From assembly GCF_900103815.1 (NCBI RefSeq), contig NZ_FNHZ01000005.1, positions 62,001-126,000 of the forward strand: a stretch of 64,000 bases of DNA, read 5' to 3'. This document shows, in pieces, positions 14,721 through 24,429 of this stretch (positions are counted from its first letter, which is position 1; each line of letters starts with the position of its first letter). Made by a program: the position numbers and the translations under genes. This stretch comes from Lachnospira pectinoschiza (lineage in GTDB: Bacteria; Bacillota; Clostridia; Lachnospirales; Lachnospiraceae). The notes beneath the pieces were generated by a model. The model searched no databases and was not told the DNA's origin. It saw nothing but the letters and a program-made list of their open reading frames with translations.

Positions 14721-16682
14721 TTATATACTCTCAGAAAGGGTTTCCCACTTTTCATAGAGGTCGTTCAAATCCGCTTCAACACTGGATTTCTCCTTATGTA
14801 TCTCCATCAATCTAGCAGTGTTACTTGCAATGCTAGGATCTGCGTACTCTTCGTCTAATTTTTTTATTTTTTCCTCTAATTCTTCGATTTTTGCCTCCAC
14901 TTTTTTGAGCTCATTCTTAGCTTTTTTAAGACGATTTTGCTCTTCTCTTGAAAGTTTCCATTCTTCCTTAGAATTAGTGTTTGAATTACTAGTGGATGCA
15001 GTAACTGTCGCTTGTTTAGGGCTATCTAGAAGACTAGGGTCATTTTTTAAGGCCTCATCCACTGCGGCAGCTGTTAAAATGTCCTTCTTTTCTAGGTAAT
15101 AATCGTAATTACCAATGTAATTAACGGTAGTTTTATTAGTAAGTTCCACGATTCTTGTAGCAGTAGTATTTATAAAATATCTATCATGAGAAACGTAGAG
15201 GACTGTTCCAGTGTAGCTATTTAGGGCATTTTCAAGGATCTCCTTAGATACAATGTCCAAATGGTTAGTAGGCTCATCAAGGATAAGTAGGTTAGCATTT
15301 GAAAGCATAAGCTTTGCAAGGGAAACTCGTCCTCTCTCACCACCAGATAAGTCACGAATATACTTAAATACGTCGTCTCCTGTAAAGAGGAAAGCAGCAA
15401 GGGTGTTACGAATCTTAGTGTTATTAAGGTCCGGATAAGCATCACTAATTTCTTCAAAAAGTGTCTTATCAGGGTCAAGGACGTGGTGTTCCTGATCGTA
15501 ATAACCAATTTCTACCTTTGAACCAAGCATGATTGTGCCTGAATCTGCCGGTATAAGGCCATTTATAAGACGAAGAATAGTAGTCTTACCAGTACCGTTG
15601 TTACCAATAAGTGCCACGCGCTCGCCTCTCTTAATCTCTAAGTTAAGGTCTTTAAATAAAGTTACATCATCAAAAGACTTAGTTAGGCCTTCAATTGTAA
15701 GTACGTCATTACCACTAATAACCTCAGGCTCTAGCTTAATCTTCATCTTGTCATCGATTTCTGTTGGTTTATCGATGACCTCCATTTTATCAAGCATTTT
15801 CTCACGAGATTCCGCTCTCTTAATGGATTTCTCACGGTTAAACTGCTTAAGCTTAGTAATAACCGCCTCTTGATGCTTGATGTCACGCTGCTGATTTAGG
15901 TATTCCTTTAACTTCATGTTACGAAGGACCGCCTTTTTTGCTGCGTAATCTGTATAGTTTCCTGAAAATGTAGTCACATTTCCCTGGTCTATCTCAATAA
16001 CCTTAGATACAATCTTATCAAGGAAATATCTATCATGAGAAACTAAAACTACAGCACCATTGTAGTTAAGTAGGTAATTTTCAAGCCATGCAATAGACTC
16101 CATATCCAAGTGGTTAGTAGGCTCATCAAGTAAGATAATATCTGGACTTGAAAGAAGAATTTTACCAAGGGCAACTCTAGTTTTTTGACCACCGGATAGA
16201 GTATTTACATTTAAACTAAAGTCTTCTTCACTAAAACCTAAACCCTTTAAAACACCCACGATTTCTGACTTGTAGGCATAACCATTGGCCATTTCAAACT
16301 TCTGATTTAAGCTATTATATTTATTAAGTAGGGCGTCAAGTTCCTCGCCCTTAGTGCTTCCCATTCTTGATTCAATGTCACGAAGCTCAGTTTCCATATC
16401 AATGACATACTGCTTAACCTCAAGTAATTCATCATATATACTTTTACCCGAATTAAGTTCCTGCTGCTGAGCAAGGTAAGCAAGTGTCTTGCCCTTTGAT
16501 AGAGTAACTAAACCACTATCAAGAGGCTCCTCGCCAACGATCATCTTAAGTAAAGTAGACTTACCAGCACCATTAATACCAATGATGGCAGCCTTCTCAT
16601 GATCCTCTATATTAAAAGTACAGTCCTTTATAATCACATCTGTAGCAAAAGACTTGCTTAGATTGTTCACTGAAAGTATCAT
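14721..16682 (-). CDS. ABC-F family ATPase (translation factor / ribosome-associated type)
   Basis: The 653-residue protein has two ABC ATPase domains and no membrane segments. Domain 1 has Walker A GINGAGKST, signature LSGGQKTRVAL and Walker B LLDEPTNHLD; domain 2 has GNNGTGKTT, LSGGERGRVSL and LILDEPTNHLD. Between them is a charged P-site tRNA-interaction linker (LNQQRDIKHQEAVI region), and the C-terminus is a Uup-like coiled coil. Such proteins bind the ribosomal E site and resolve stalled translation; the length and C-terminal coil resemble YdiF/YfmR rather than an antibiotic-resistance factor. An in-frame TTG lies 12 bases earlier, but GGAGG is placed for the ATG at 16682. Its upstream region is a hairpin cluster. 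Confidence 0.92.
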   Translation of the reverse strand: MILSVNNLSKSFATDVIIKDCTFNIEDHEKAAIIGINGAGKSTLLKMIVGEEPLDSGLVTLSKGKTLAYLAQQQELNSGKSIYDELLEVKQYVIDMETELRDIESRMGSTKGEELDALLNKYNSLNQKFEMANGYAYKSEIVGVLKGLGFSEEDFSLNVNTLSGGQKTRVALGKILLSSPDIILLDEPTNHLDMESIAWLENYLLNYNGAVVLVSHDRYFLDKIVSKVIEIDQGNVTTFSGNYTDYAAKKAVLRNMKLKEYLNQQRDIKHQEAVITKLKQFNREKSIKRAESREKMLDKMEVIDKPTEIDDKMKIKLEPEVISGNDVLTIEGLTKSFDDVTLFKDLNLEIKRGERVALIGNNGTGKTTILRLINGLIPADSGTIMLGSKVEIGYYDQEHHVLDPDKTLFEEISDAYPDLNNTKIRNTLAAFLFTGDDVFKYIRDLSGGERGRVSLAKLMLSNANLLILDEPTNHLDIVSKEILENALNSYTGTVLYVSHDRYFINTTATRIVELTNKTTVNYIGNYDYYLEKKDILTAAAVDEALKNDPSLLDSPKQATVTASTSNSNTNSKEEWKLSREEQNRLKKAKNELKKVEAKIEELEEKIKKLDEEYADPSIASNTARLMEIHKEKSSVEADLNDLYEKWETLSESI

Positions 16683-16775
16683 CAAAACCTCCAAAATATC
16701 CTAATAAAAAATTCTTATAATCGTTTATATTTACTTGACGATTATAAATAGAAAAAAGTAAAATTGCAATTGGTG

Positions 16776-16904
16776 TTGTAATCGCACGGCGATTACAATG
16801 TAGCCGCGCGCTGATTCGCGAAGCGAATTCTAATGCGCGACGGTTCCCCAAGTGTGCGCAATCTATGATTGCGTTTCAACTTTAAACATATTCGCAAAGC
16901 GAAT
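16776..16904. repeat. Cluster of four short perfect hairpins
   Basis: Four palindromes lie within 130 bp between divergent genes: TTGTAATCGC with complement (16776-16798), ATTCGC-gaa-GCGAAT (16814-16828), CGCAATC-tat-GATTGCG (16857-16873) and ATTCGC-aaa-GCGAAT (16890-16904). All have three-base spacers and several share the GCGAA/TTCGC core. No gene fits here. They may be a short-palindrome repeat family or protein binding sites. Confidence 0.7.
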
Positions 16905-16956
16905 ACTACTTACAATTTCGTAAAGAAATTATCTAAACAAATTATGAGGATAAACT

Positions 16957-17634
16957 ATGAAAAACATAATCTTAGATAAAATCGACAAATCCGAAGCCCT
17001 CCGCTACCTTGGCTACCGTAACACCAAGATAGACGACACGCTTCTTGCTATGATTGATGAGTGCGAGGAAGAGGTTAGAAAGCTAGCAAGTCCCAGATAT
17101 ATCTATAAAGTCTTTGACTTTAGTGAAACTAGCGAGGGCATTACATTTTCAAATACAAACCTTACCCTAAAGGGTAATTCTATAAAAAATCACCTTGCAA
17201 ACTGCGAAAAGGCTGTAGCCATGGCAGTTACCATAGGTGAGGGCATTGATAGAAACATAAGAATTCTATCCCACACAAATCTGGCTAAATCAGTGGTTTT
17301 TGACGCATTTTCAAGCGCCGCCATTGAGCAGGTTTGTAATAAGGTTGAGGATATTATTAGGGAAGAATTTAAGGAATATAAGATGACCTTTAGATTTGGC
17401 ATAGGTTATGGCGACTTGCCTCTAAGTCATCAAAAAGATTTCGTGAAGGTTCTTGATGCCACAAAAAAGATAGGAATAACTGTTGGGAATTCCCACATGA
17501 TGATTCCTACAAAGTCAGTAACCGCAATTATTGGCCTTAGCAAAGAGGAAATTAAAAAGGCTAATAGAAACTGCGCAGATTGCAATTTGATGGGAAATTG
17601 TAACATTTTAAAATCAGGAAATCACTGCTATTAG
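16957..17634 (+). CDS. Methionine synthase reactivation-domain protein (stand-alone)
   Basis: The 225-residue protein corresponds to the C-terminal activation domain of cobalamin-dependent methionine synthase, here as a separate gene. The S-adenosylmethionine-binding segment is visible as FRFGIGYGDLPLSHQ followed by a GITVGNSHMMIPTKSVTAIIGLS stretch that matches the MetH activation fold. It binds SAM and takes part in reductive remethylation of inactive cob(II)alamin. A cysteine cluster (CADCNLMGNC) ends the protein, which is found in many Firmicutes versions. The metH gene starts 60 bp downstream, so the two probably form an operon and act together. Confidence 0.92.
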   Translation: MKNIILDKIDKSEALRYLGYRNTKIDDTLLAMIDECEEEVRKLASPRYIYKVFDFSETSEGITFSNTNLTLKGNSIKNHLANCEKAVAMAVTIGEGIDRNIRILSHTNLAKSVVFDAFSSAAIEQVCNKVEDIIREEFKEYKMTFRFGIGYGDLPLSHQKDFVKVLDATKKIGITVGNSHMMIPTKSVTAIIGLSKEEIKKANRNCADCNLMGNCNILKSGNHCY

Positions 17635-17694
17635 GCAGTATTCTTAAAACAAGTAATAAAGTAAATGTGTATTGTAAAAAATGAGGAGTAAAAA

Positions 17695-20148
17695 ATGACT
17701 AAGAAGGAAAAGTTTAAGGAACTCTTAAAAAAGGACTATGTGCTACTTGATGGCGCCATGGGAACTATGCTTCAGGCAGCAGGCATGAAGGTGGGGGAAA
17801 CACCGGAAATGCTTAATATCACTAATCCTGAATTAATAGAGTCAATTCATGAAAAATATTTTTTTGCCGGTTCAGATATTGTCTATGCCAATACATTTGG
17901 TGGAAATGAATATAAGCTCGAGGAGTGCGGCCATTCCGTGGAAGAGCTTGTAACTGCAGGTATTAAGCTTGCAATTAAGGCAAGAGATAAGGTAAAACCA
18001 GAGGGTTTAGTTGCCCTTGATTTAGGCCCAATAGGAATCCTGCTTGAGCCAACAGGGGTGCTTTCCTTTGAGGCAGCTTATGACATGTATGCTAGATGCG
18101 TAAAGGCAGGGGCTGCAGCAGGGGCAGATTTGGTGGTATTTGAGACCATGACAGATTTGCTTGACCTTAAGGCAGCGGTGCTTGCAGCAAGGGAAAACTC
18201 AGATTTGCCAATTCTTACAACCATGACTTTTGAACAAAATTTACGTACCTTTACAGGTTGTAGCATTTCAGCTTTTGGCCTTACAATTTCAGGCCTTGAT
18301 GTGGATGCCCTTGGAATTAACTGCTCCCTTGGTCCAAAGGAATTAGAGCCAGTTATTAAGGAACTTAGAAAATGGACTAACGCTCCGCTAGTTTTAAAGC
18401 CTAATGCAGGCCTTCCAGACCCAAAGACAAACCTTTATAATGTTACAGCTAAGGATTTTGCCCTTCTTATGAAAGATTTAAGAAAGTATGGCATTAAGAT
18501 TTATGGAGGCTGTTGCGGAACTAATCCTGAATTTATAGAAGAACTTAGTAAGATGCTTAAGGAAAATGGCAACATTAAGGCAGAGCCTGTTGAGGTTCCT
18601 GCAGCTATTTGTTCAGCCACTAAGACTTGCGTGGTAAATGAGCCAAGAGCCGTAGGTGAGCGAATTAACCCTACAGGTAAGAAGAAGTTCCAGCAGGCCC
18701 TTAAAGATAGAGATATGGACTACATTTTAGGTCAAGCTCTAGAGCAAACTAGCGCCGGTGCTGACATTTTAGATGTAAATGTTGGCGTGCCAGGTATTGA
18801 TGAAGTGGAGATGATGGTGGACACAATTAAAGCTCTACAGTCAGTGGTTGATGTGCCTCTCCAGATTGATTCCACAGATCCTTTAGTTTTAGAGGCTGCC
18901 CTTCGAGTTTACAACGGTAGAGCCCTAGTAAACTCTGTCAATGGTGAAGAGGAGTCCTTAAAAAATATATTGCCAATCTGTAAGAAATACGGTGCCGCAG
19001 TAATTGGTCTAGCCCTTGATGAAGATGGAATTCCAAAGAAGGGCGAGGATAGAGTAAAGATTGCAAAAAAGATTTTAGATAGAGCTACAAGCATTGGAAT
19101 TGATAAGAAGGATATTTACATTGATTGCCTTACTTTAACAGTTTCAGCAGAACAGGAAGGGGCAAGAGAAACTCTTAAAGCCCTACAAACAGTTAAGAAT
19201 GAGCTAGGACTTAAGACAATTCTTGGTGTTTCTAATATTTCCTTTGGTTTGCCAAATCGTGTATTAGTTAATCACATTTTCTTAACCATGGCTCTTCAGG
19301 CAGGTCTAGATTTATGTATTATTAATCCAAACCTTCCTGAGATGATGGGAGCAATTAGAGCCTTTAAGGTACTTGCTTGCTTTGATGAGAACTCAGTAGA
19401 TTATGTGGCAGCCTATGCAAATATGCCTCAAACCAAGATAGTTCCTGTATCAGAAGCAAAGACAGCAGGAAATAATCCAAGCGCAAGCACTAATATTAAC
19501 CTTCAGGAAAAGAAGGGAAATTACGAGCTTTCAGATTTAGCTTATGCTGTAAAGAAGGGTCTTAAAAGTGAAGGCGCCGCAGTAACAAGAGAGTTACTAA
19601 CTAAGATGGATTCCATGGACATTGTAAATAAGTCCTTAATACCAGCCCTTGATGAGATTGGTGTGGAATTTGAAAAAGGAACTCTTTTCCTTCCACAGTT
19701 AATTATGGCAGCTTCAGTAGCATCTGAGGCCTTTGATGTAATTAAGGAAACCCTTAATAAAGATAGTGATGAGACAGTTTCAAAGGGAAAGATTGTCATT
19801 GCTACAGTTAAGGGCGATGTTCATGATATTGGAAAAAATATTGTTAAGGTCTTACTTGAAAACTATGGCTACGAGGTTATTGATTTAGGTAAGGATGTGC
19901 CATACGAGGATGTTGTTAACGCCATTAGAGATAATGATGTTCACCTTTGCGGTCTATCAGCGCTTATGACTACAACCCTTGTTTCTATGAAGGAAACAAT
20001 TCAGCTTATTCGTGAAAATAATCTTGATTGTAAGGTCATGGTAGGTGGTGCTGTATTGACCTCAGAATATGCAAAAGAAATAGATGCAGATTTTTATGCA
20101 GCCGATGCTAAGGAGTCTGTGGATATTGCTAAAAGAGTGCTCGGTTAA
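17695..20148 (+). CDS. metH: Cobalamin-dependent methionine synthase (without activation domain)
   Basis: The 817-residue enzyme moves a methyl group from methyltetrahydrofolate to homocysteine through cobalamin. In order it has the homocysteine/zinc domain (about 1-290, with the GINCSLGP and GGCCGTNP cysteines), the pterin-binding domain (about 300-590, GERINPTGKKKF onward), the cobalamin cap and the cobalamin-binding domain with D708-x-H710-x-x-G713 (GDVHDIGKN), whose histidine ligates cobalt. The E. coli protein has a further activation domain of about 330 residues; here it is missing and encoded by the preceding gene. This explains the shorter length. No cobalamin or SAM riboswitch is seen upstream. 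Confidence 0.96.
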   Translation: MTKKEKFKELLKKDYVLLDGAMGTMLQAAGMKVGETPEMLNITNPELIESIHEKYFFAGSDIVYANTFGGNEYKLEECGHSVEELVTAGIKLAIKARDKVKPEGLVALDLGPIGILLEPTGVLSFEAAYDMYARCVKAGAAAGADLVVFETMTDLLDLKAAVLAARENSDLPILTTMTFEQNLRTFTGCSISAFGLTISGLDVDALGINCSLGPKELEPVIKELRKWTNAPLVLKPNAGLPDPKTNLYNVTAKDFALLMKDLRKYGIKIYGGCCGTNPEFIEELSKMLKENGNIKAEPVEVPAAICSATKTCVVNEPRAVGERINPTGKKKFQQALKDRDMDYILGQALEQTSAGADILDVNVGVPGIDEVEMMVDTIKALQSVVDVPLQIDSTDPLVLEAALRVYNGRALVNSVNGEEESLKNILPICKKYGAAVIGLALDEDGIPKKGEDRVKIAKKILDRATSIGIDKKDIYIDCLTLTVSAEQEGARETLKALQTVKNELGLKTILGVSNISFGLPNRVLVNHIFLTMALQAGLDLCIINPNLPEMMGAIRAFKVLACFDENSVDYVAAYANMPQTKIVPVSEAKTAGNNPSASTNINLQEKKGNYELSDLAYAVKKGLKSEGAAVTRELLTKMDSMDIVNKSLIPALDEIGVEFEKGTLFLPQLIMAASVASEAFDVIKETLNKDSDETVSKGKIVIATVKGDVHDIGKNIVKVLLENYGYEVIDLGKDVPYEDVVNAIRDNDVHLCGLSALMTTTLVSMKETIQLIRENNLDCKVMVGGAVLTSEYAKEIDADFYAADAKESVDIAKRVLG

Positions 20149-20165
20149 ATTGTGATAAATGTATT

Positions 20166-20194
20166 TTGACATTTTTTTAACATTAGTATATAAT
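20166..20194 (+). promoter_or_regulatory. Consensus promoter of rex
   Basis: TTGACA (20166-20171), a 17-base spacer and TATAAT (20189-20194). Confidence 0.85.
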
Positions 20195-20264
20195 GCAAGG
20201 AGCACAAATACATCGCAAGTTTAGTACTTGATGATTTATATAGAAGTAAGAATGGAGTAAGGAT

Positions 20265-20909
20265 ATGGAAGAGAAAGAAGAAAAGAAGATATCGGCGGTT
20301 GTTATTAGAAGACTGCCAAGGTATTATAGATATCTTGGTGAGCTGGTTGAGAATGATGTACAGCGCATTTCTTCTAAAGAATTAAGTGAGAAGATGAAGG
20401 TAACAGCTTCTCAGATTCGACAAGATCTTAATAATTTTGGTGGCTTTGGCCAGCAGGGATACGGTTATAATGTTAAGTATCTTTATGACAAGATTGGTAA
20501 GATTTTAGGCGTAGACGAACCACATAACATGATTGTAGTTGGTGCTGGTAATATTGGTCGCGCTATTTGTAATTATTCAGACTTTTCTAAGCGTGGATTT
20601 GTAATCAAGGGCTTATTTGATAATAACCCTGAAGTTGCTGGAAAAGAAGTTGCAGGAGTTAAGGTTTATAACTCTGAGGGAATTGCCCAGTTTATTAAGG
20701 ACAACAATATTGAAATCGTAGCTCTTACACTACCTAAGGTAGCTGCTAAGGAAGTTGCTAATATCGTTGTTGAGGCGGGAATTAAGGCAATTTGGAACTT
20801 TGCACCAGTGGATTTAAATCTTCCAAAGGACGTTATTGTTGAGAACGTTCATTTATCAGAAAGTTTAATGAGACTTTCTTATGCAATAGCTAATCAAGAG
20901 AAACACTAA
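20265..20909 (+). CDS. rex: Redox-sensing transcriptional repressor Rex
   Basis: The 214-residue protein has an N-terminal winged-helix domain (ISAVVIRRLPRYYRYL, with SSKELSEKMKVTASQIRQDL for DNA contact) and a Rossmann domain with VVGAGNIGRAI that binds NADH or NAD+. A C-terminal helix swaps between dimer partners. Rex represses fermentation and electron-transfer genes until the NADH/NAD+ ratio rises, as fits an anaerobic fermenter. It has a consensus promoter and is followed by a terminator, so it is a single-gene unit. No perfect Rex operator is visible in its own promoter. Confidence 0.97.
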   Translation: MEEKEEKKISAVVIRRLPRYYRYLGELVENDVQRISSKELSEKMKVTASQIRQDLNNFGGFGQQGYGYNVKYLYDKIGKILGVDEPHNMIVVGAGNIGRAICNYSDFSKRGFVIKGLFDNNPEVAGKEVAGVKVYNSEGIAQFIKDNNIEIVALTLPKVAAKEVANIVVEAGIKAIWNFAPVDLNLPKDVIVENVHLSESLMRLSYAIANQEKH

Positions 20910-20935
20910 GAGCTATTAATTAAAGAGAAACTATT

Positions 20936-20995
20936 AAGAACCTAGAGCTAGGACAGGCTTTTAAAAGCCAAAACTATAATCTAGGTTCTTTTTAT
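20936..20995 (+). terminator. Terminator of rex
   Basis: AAGAACCTAGA and TCTAGGTTCTT form an 11-base stem around a branched loop that contains a GGCTT/AAGCC hairpin, followed by a T tract. Confidence 0.8.
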
Positions 20996-21079
20996 TTTAT
21001 ATTAATTTCCTTGTTTTCTTTTTTAGAATGTAAGATAATTAAAATATAAATAATCTTAGTTATTTTTGGGGGGATATGA

Positions 21080-21712
21080 ATGACAAATTTTTCGTATGAG
21101 AAGATCAAGGATTTAGAGGGAATTGCAGGAGTTCCCATCCTTACTTTAGATGAGAGATGGTACAAATTAATACCTGCAAAATATAAAACAGACGAGATTA
21201 ATTACTGGGAAAAAGAAGTTAATGAATTATTAAAGCAACAAGGACAAGCTCACAATGATATAAAAGAGGTCAAAAAGATTAAAAATCAGCTAATCCAGGA
21301 AGTGGTTGAGGCCATGGAGGATGATGATAATAGTGAGGCCAAGAAAAAGAAGATGGAGCAAAATCAGCGTCTAATTCAAGAGGCAAAGGATAAGATTGCT
21401 AAGCTTGAAGATGAGACCCTAGATTTTCCAAAGGAGCTTGCCAATGCTAACAAGCACTTAATTGCGGAAACGCTAAAGGTGGTCTATGAAAGGCTTAATA
21501 ACAACGCAGAGGATATTGAGCTTTTGTCTAAACTAATAGATCAAACAAGAATCAAGTTAAAGAAAAACATCGTTATAAGACAGGATAAGGAAGAGGCTAA
21601 TGAGAAAATGTATACCTATATGCACGATATCTTTGGCCCGGACTTTAGTAACGAACTAGATAAGTTAAATGGCGACTTTAAAATAATGGGAGACAGGAAA
21701 AATGAAGATTGA
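21080..21712 (+). CDS. Hypothetical coiled-coil protein
   Basis: I do not recognise a named family. The 210-residue protein is highly charged and mostly helical: a short N-terminal region (about 1-35, with GIAGVPILTLDERWYKLIP) then heptad-like coiled coils rich in Lys, Glu and Gln (about 40-115 and 120-185). It has no signal peptide or membrane segment. The start ATG lies behind a G-rich Shine-Dalgarno site. Its 3' end overlaps the start of the NAD(P)HX repair gene by 11 bases, so translation is probably coupled. The structure hints at a scaffolding or assembly role, but that is only inference. Confidence 0.75.
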   Translation: MTNFSYEKIKDLEGIAGVPILTLDERWYKLIPAKYKTDEINYWEKEVNELLKQQGQAHNDIKEVKKIKNQLIQEVVEAMEDDDNSEAKKKKMEQNQRLIQEAKDKIAKLEDETLDFPKELANANKHLIAETLKVVYERLNNNAEDIELLSKLIDQTRIKLKKNIVIRQDKEEANEKMYTYMHDIFGPDFSNELDKLNGDFKIMGDRKNED

Positions 21713-23342
21713 ACTAATTGATAGTAATCAGGCAGCAGCTATCGATAAATATACGATAGATATTTTAAAGGTCCCTTCTCTTTTGCTTATGGAAGAGGCA
21801 GCAAAAACAGCCTTTAATGAAATAATAAAGGACTTTAAGGAAAAGGATAAATTCTTTATTACTGCCGCTGCAGGAAATAACGGGGCAGATGCCCTAGCAG
21901 TAGCTAGAATGCTTTATTTGGCAGGTTACACGAATTTAGATATCCTTTTGCTTGGCAGCAAATTTACTAAGCAAAATGAGACACAGCAGGAAATGTTAAA
22001 GGCCCTAGGCCTTACAATCTATAAAGATTTAGAGGAAATCAAGAACTTAAATAAGAATTATGACTGTATTATTGATGGCCTCTTTGGAGTGGGCTTAAAA
22101 AGAGATATTGAGGGCAAATATAAGGAATTAATTGACTATATCAATTCATTATCTGAGCCTAAGCCATATGTCATAGCCCTTGACCTTCCATCTGGCCTTG
22201 ATGCCTCAACTTCCAAAATTTATGGCACTTGCATAAAAGCAGATAAGACCATTTGCTTTGGCTATGAGAAAATCGGTCTTTATTGTGGCAAGGGCCCAAG
22301 TTATGCAGGAGAGATAGTTTCCACACCTATTGGCCTTAATGATAGCCAGAAACTAAAGAGAATTGGTGGGGCAAAAGAGGGCCAAAGCTTGGAAAACGCC
22401 AAAACACCGGCAATCAACGAATTTAGCTGTCTTCAGACAATCGGCAATATCAAAGCGGTTTTTGGAAATATTCTTAAAGATAGGGATTCTGAATCAGAGG
22501 AAATTAGAAAGACACTAGATAGTAGAGTGAAAGCTGGCAATAAGGGCAGCTATGGCAAGGCCACAATTATTGCAGGCTCTAGTGGAATTGGTGGGGCGGT
22601 TATTCTTTCAGCTAAGACAGCGGCTAGAATGGGACTTGGTATGGTAAAGGCTTTGACACATTTTTCCAATCGCGAAGCCCTACTTACAAGCCTTCCAGAG
22701 TGCCTAATTGATGTTTATGAAAATGAATGCCCTATAGATACTTTAAAAGCTGCCCTAGACTTTGCAGATATAGTGGTTTTAGGACCAGGTTTATCTATGA
22801 ATGAGGCAGCAACAAAGCTTTGCAAGGACACCCTAGAGCTAATTAATAAGCCAATAATAATTGATGCAGATGCGCTAAATATTATTGCTAGGGATAATTT
22901 ATTTGATTGCTTAAGGGCAGCAGCTGACAGGCTAGAGGGCAGAATAGTCCTAACTCCACATTTAAAAGAGATGGAGAGACTAACAGGAATAGCTGTTAAA
23001 GACATTAAGGCTGACCCTGTTGGAGTGGCTATGGAATTTAGTAGCAAATATCATGTGATTTGTTGCCTAAAGGATGCAAAAACTGTAGTAACTGATGCTA
23101 AAAGAGCCTATATTAATCAGGCAGGTAATGATGGCATGGCAACAGCGGGTTCAGGAGATGTGTTAACAGGCGTTCTTGCTGGCATTTTCTCTTATAAATT
23201 TAGGGACCCCCTACTTGCTGTAATTACAGGGGTAAATATTCACGCTGTGGCAGGAGATATGGCAGCTAAAAATTTATCTGAAGAAATGATGCTATCTGGT
23301 GATATAATTAAATATGTAGACGAGGCCTTAAAGGAAAGATAG
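21702..23342 (+). CDS. nnr: Bifunctional NAD(P)H-hydrate epimerase / ADP-dependent dehydratase
   Basis: The 546-residue protein joins an N-terminal YjeF epimerase domain (about 1-215) to a C-terminal ribokinase-like dehydratase domain (about 270-546). Together they repair hydrated NADH and NADPH made by heat or enzyme side reactions. The epimerase has the AGNNGADAL segment (usually GNNGGDG, so one glycine differs) and DLPSGLDA; the dehydratase has GNKGSYGKATIIAGSSG, DADALN and NDGMATAGSGDVLTG, which binds the nucleotide. The dual arrangement is normal in bacteria. It overlaps the coiled-coil gene, and a promoter-like gap precedes the CBS gene. Confidence 0.95.
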   Translation: MKIELIDSNQAAAIDKYTIDILKVPSLLLMEEAAKTAFNEIIKDFKEKDKFFITAAAGNNGADALAVARMLYLAGYTNLDILLLGSKFTKQNETQQEMLKALGLTIYKDLEEIKNLNKNYDCIIDGLFGVGLKRDIEGKYKELIDYINSLSEPKPYVIALDLPSGLDASTSKIYGTCIKADKTICFGYEKIGLYCGKGPSYAGEIVSTPIGLNDSQKLKRIGGAKEGQSLENAKTPAINEFSCLQTIGNIKAVFGNILKDRDSESEEIRKTLDSRVKAGNKGSYGKATIIAGSSGIGGAVILSAKTAARMGLGMVKALTHFSNREALLTSLPECLIDVYENECPIDTLKAALDFADIVVLGPGLSMNEAATKLCKDTLELINKPIIIDADALNIIARDNLFDCLRAAADRLEGRIVLTPHLKEMERLTGIAVKDIKADPVGVAMEFSSKYHVICCLKDAKTVVTDAKRAYINQAGNDGMATAGSGDVLTGVLAGIFSYKFRDPLLAVITGVNIHAVAGDMAAKNLSEEMMLSGDIIKYVDEALKER

Positions 23343-23450
23343 CTAGAGTTTGCTTTACATTGGATTGGAATGTATGGTATATTTTAATTTATATATATAA
23401 TATATAAAAATTTAGCTATATGCTAAGCACAATGAAAGGAATATGAGAAT

Positions 23451-24326
23451 ATGAATGATGTACACCCCTCGGATGTAAACGAAGGTTTTTTGATGGGTTT
23501 ATTAAGAAAAATTACTAGAAAAGACAGACAAGAAGATATTTCAGAAGAAATTATGGATATGGTTAATGAAAGCCATGAACAAGGTGTAATTAAGGAAAGC
23601 GAAGCTGAGATGATTGGCAACATCTTCGAATTTGGGGAAAAAGAAGCAGAAGATGTAATGATCCACAGAAAGAATATAGTTGCAATTGATGGCAGCTTTA
23701 CAGTGGAGCAAGCTTTCAACTTTGTTATGGAGGAAAATTTTTCAAGATATCCAGTTTATGATGAAGATATAGATAATGTAATTGGTATTCTGCATATTAG
23801 AGATTTATTAAAAGCGTATGTCTTAGAAGAGAATAAGGGGAAGACATTACATGAACTTGGAGATGACTTAATGTTTGAAGCTTATTGTATCCCTGAGACA
23901 CGTAATATTAGCGCACTTTTTAAAGAGATGAAAGCTAAGAAGTCACACATGGCTATAGTCGTTGATGAGTATGGCCAGACAACAGGTATTATCACAATGG
24001 AGGATATACTAGAGGAAATTGTTGGTAATATTTTTGATGAATATGACGACGAAGAAGAACAGATAGTCCTTAAGGAAGATGGCTCCTTTATAATGGATGG
24101 TCAGACAACCTTAGAGGATGTAGAAGATAAACTTGAAATTGAGTTTTTATGTGAAGATGTAGATACACTAAACGGTTTTTTAATTCTTGAACTTGGTAAG
24201 ATTCCAACTAAGGAAGATGAAGGCTTTAGTGCAAAATGCGGGAATTACAATTTCACAATACACAATGTCAATAACAAGATGGTTGACAAGGTGCTAGTAA
24301 CTCAAGTAAAAGACGAGGAAGATTAA
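23451..24326 (+). CDS. CBS-pair protein of the CorC/HlyC type, without membrane domain
   Basis: The 291-residue protein has two CBS domains in the middle (about 70-195; VMIHRKNIVAIDGS and FKEMKAKKSHMAIVVDEYGQTTGIITMEDILEEIVGNI) and a C-terminal CorC_HlyC domain (about 215-290). In full-length relatives these are fused behind a DUF21 membrane domain and take part in magnesium or cobalt handling; here the membrane part is absent, as in CorC. CBS pairs usually bind adenosine nucleotides, so this may be a nucleotide-sensing cytosolic partner. The role as a hemolysin, once attached to the family, is not supported. The ATG at 23451 follows an AAAGGAA site. Confidence 0.88.
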   Translation: MNDVHPSDVNEGFLMGLLRKITRKDRQEDISEEIMDMVNESHEQGVIKESEAEMIGNIFEFGEKEAEDVMIHRKNIVAIDGSFTVEQAFNFVMEENFSRYPVYDEDIDNVIGILHIRDLLKAYVLEENKGKTLHELGDDLMFEAYCIPETRNISALFKEMKAKKSHMAIVVDEYGQTTGIITMEDILEEIVGNIFDEYDDEEEQIVLKEDGSFIMDGQTTLEDVEDKLEIEFLCEDVDTLNGFLILELGKIPTKEDEGFSAKCGNYNFTIHNVNNKMVDKVLVTQVKDEED

Positions 24327-24429
24327 ACAAGAAACTAGAAAAAGAAGCTAAATTTAAGTTTAATTGCCGCAATATAAACTCGAGTTAGTTTTTCGGGGAA
24401 ATTAGGGATTTTTGGTTGGGAGTTTTATT

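Noticed and set aside
20149-20264. Possible Rex operator in the rex promoter
   Set aside because: Only partial matches to TTGTTAA-N4-TTAACAA are seen; not enough for a call.
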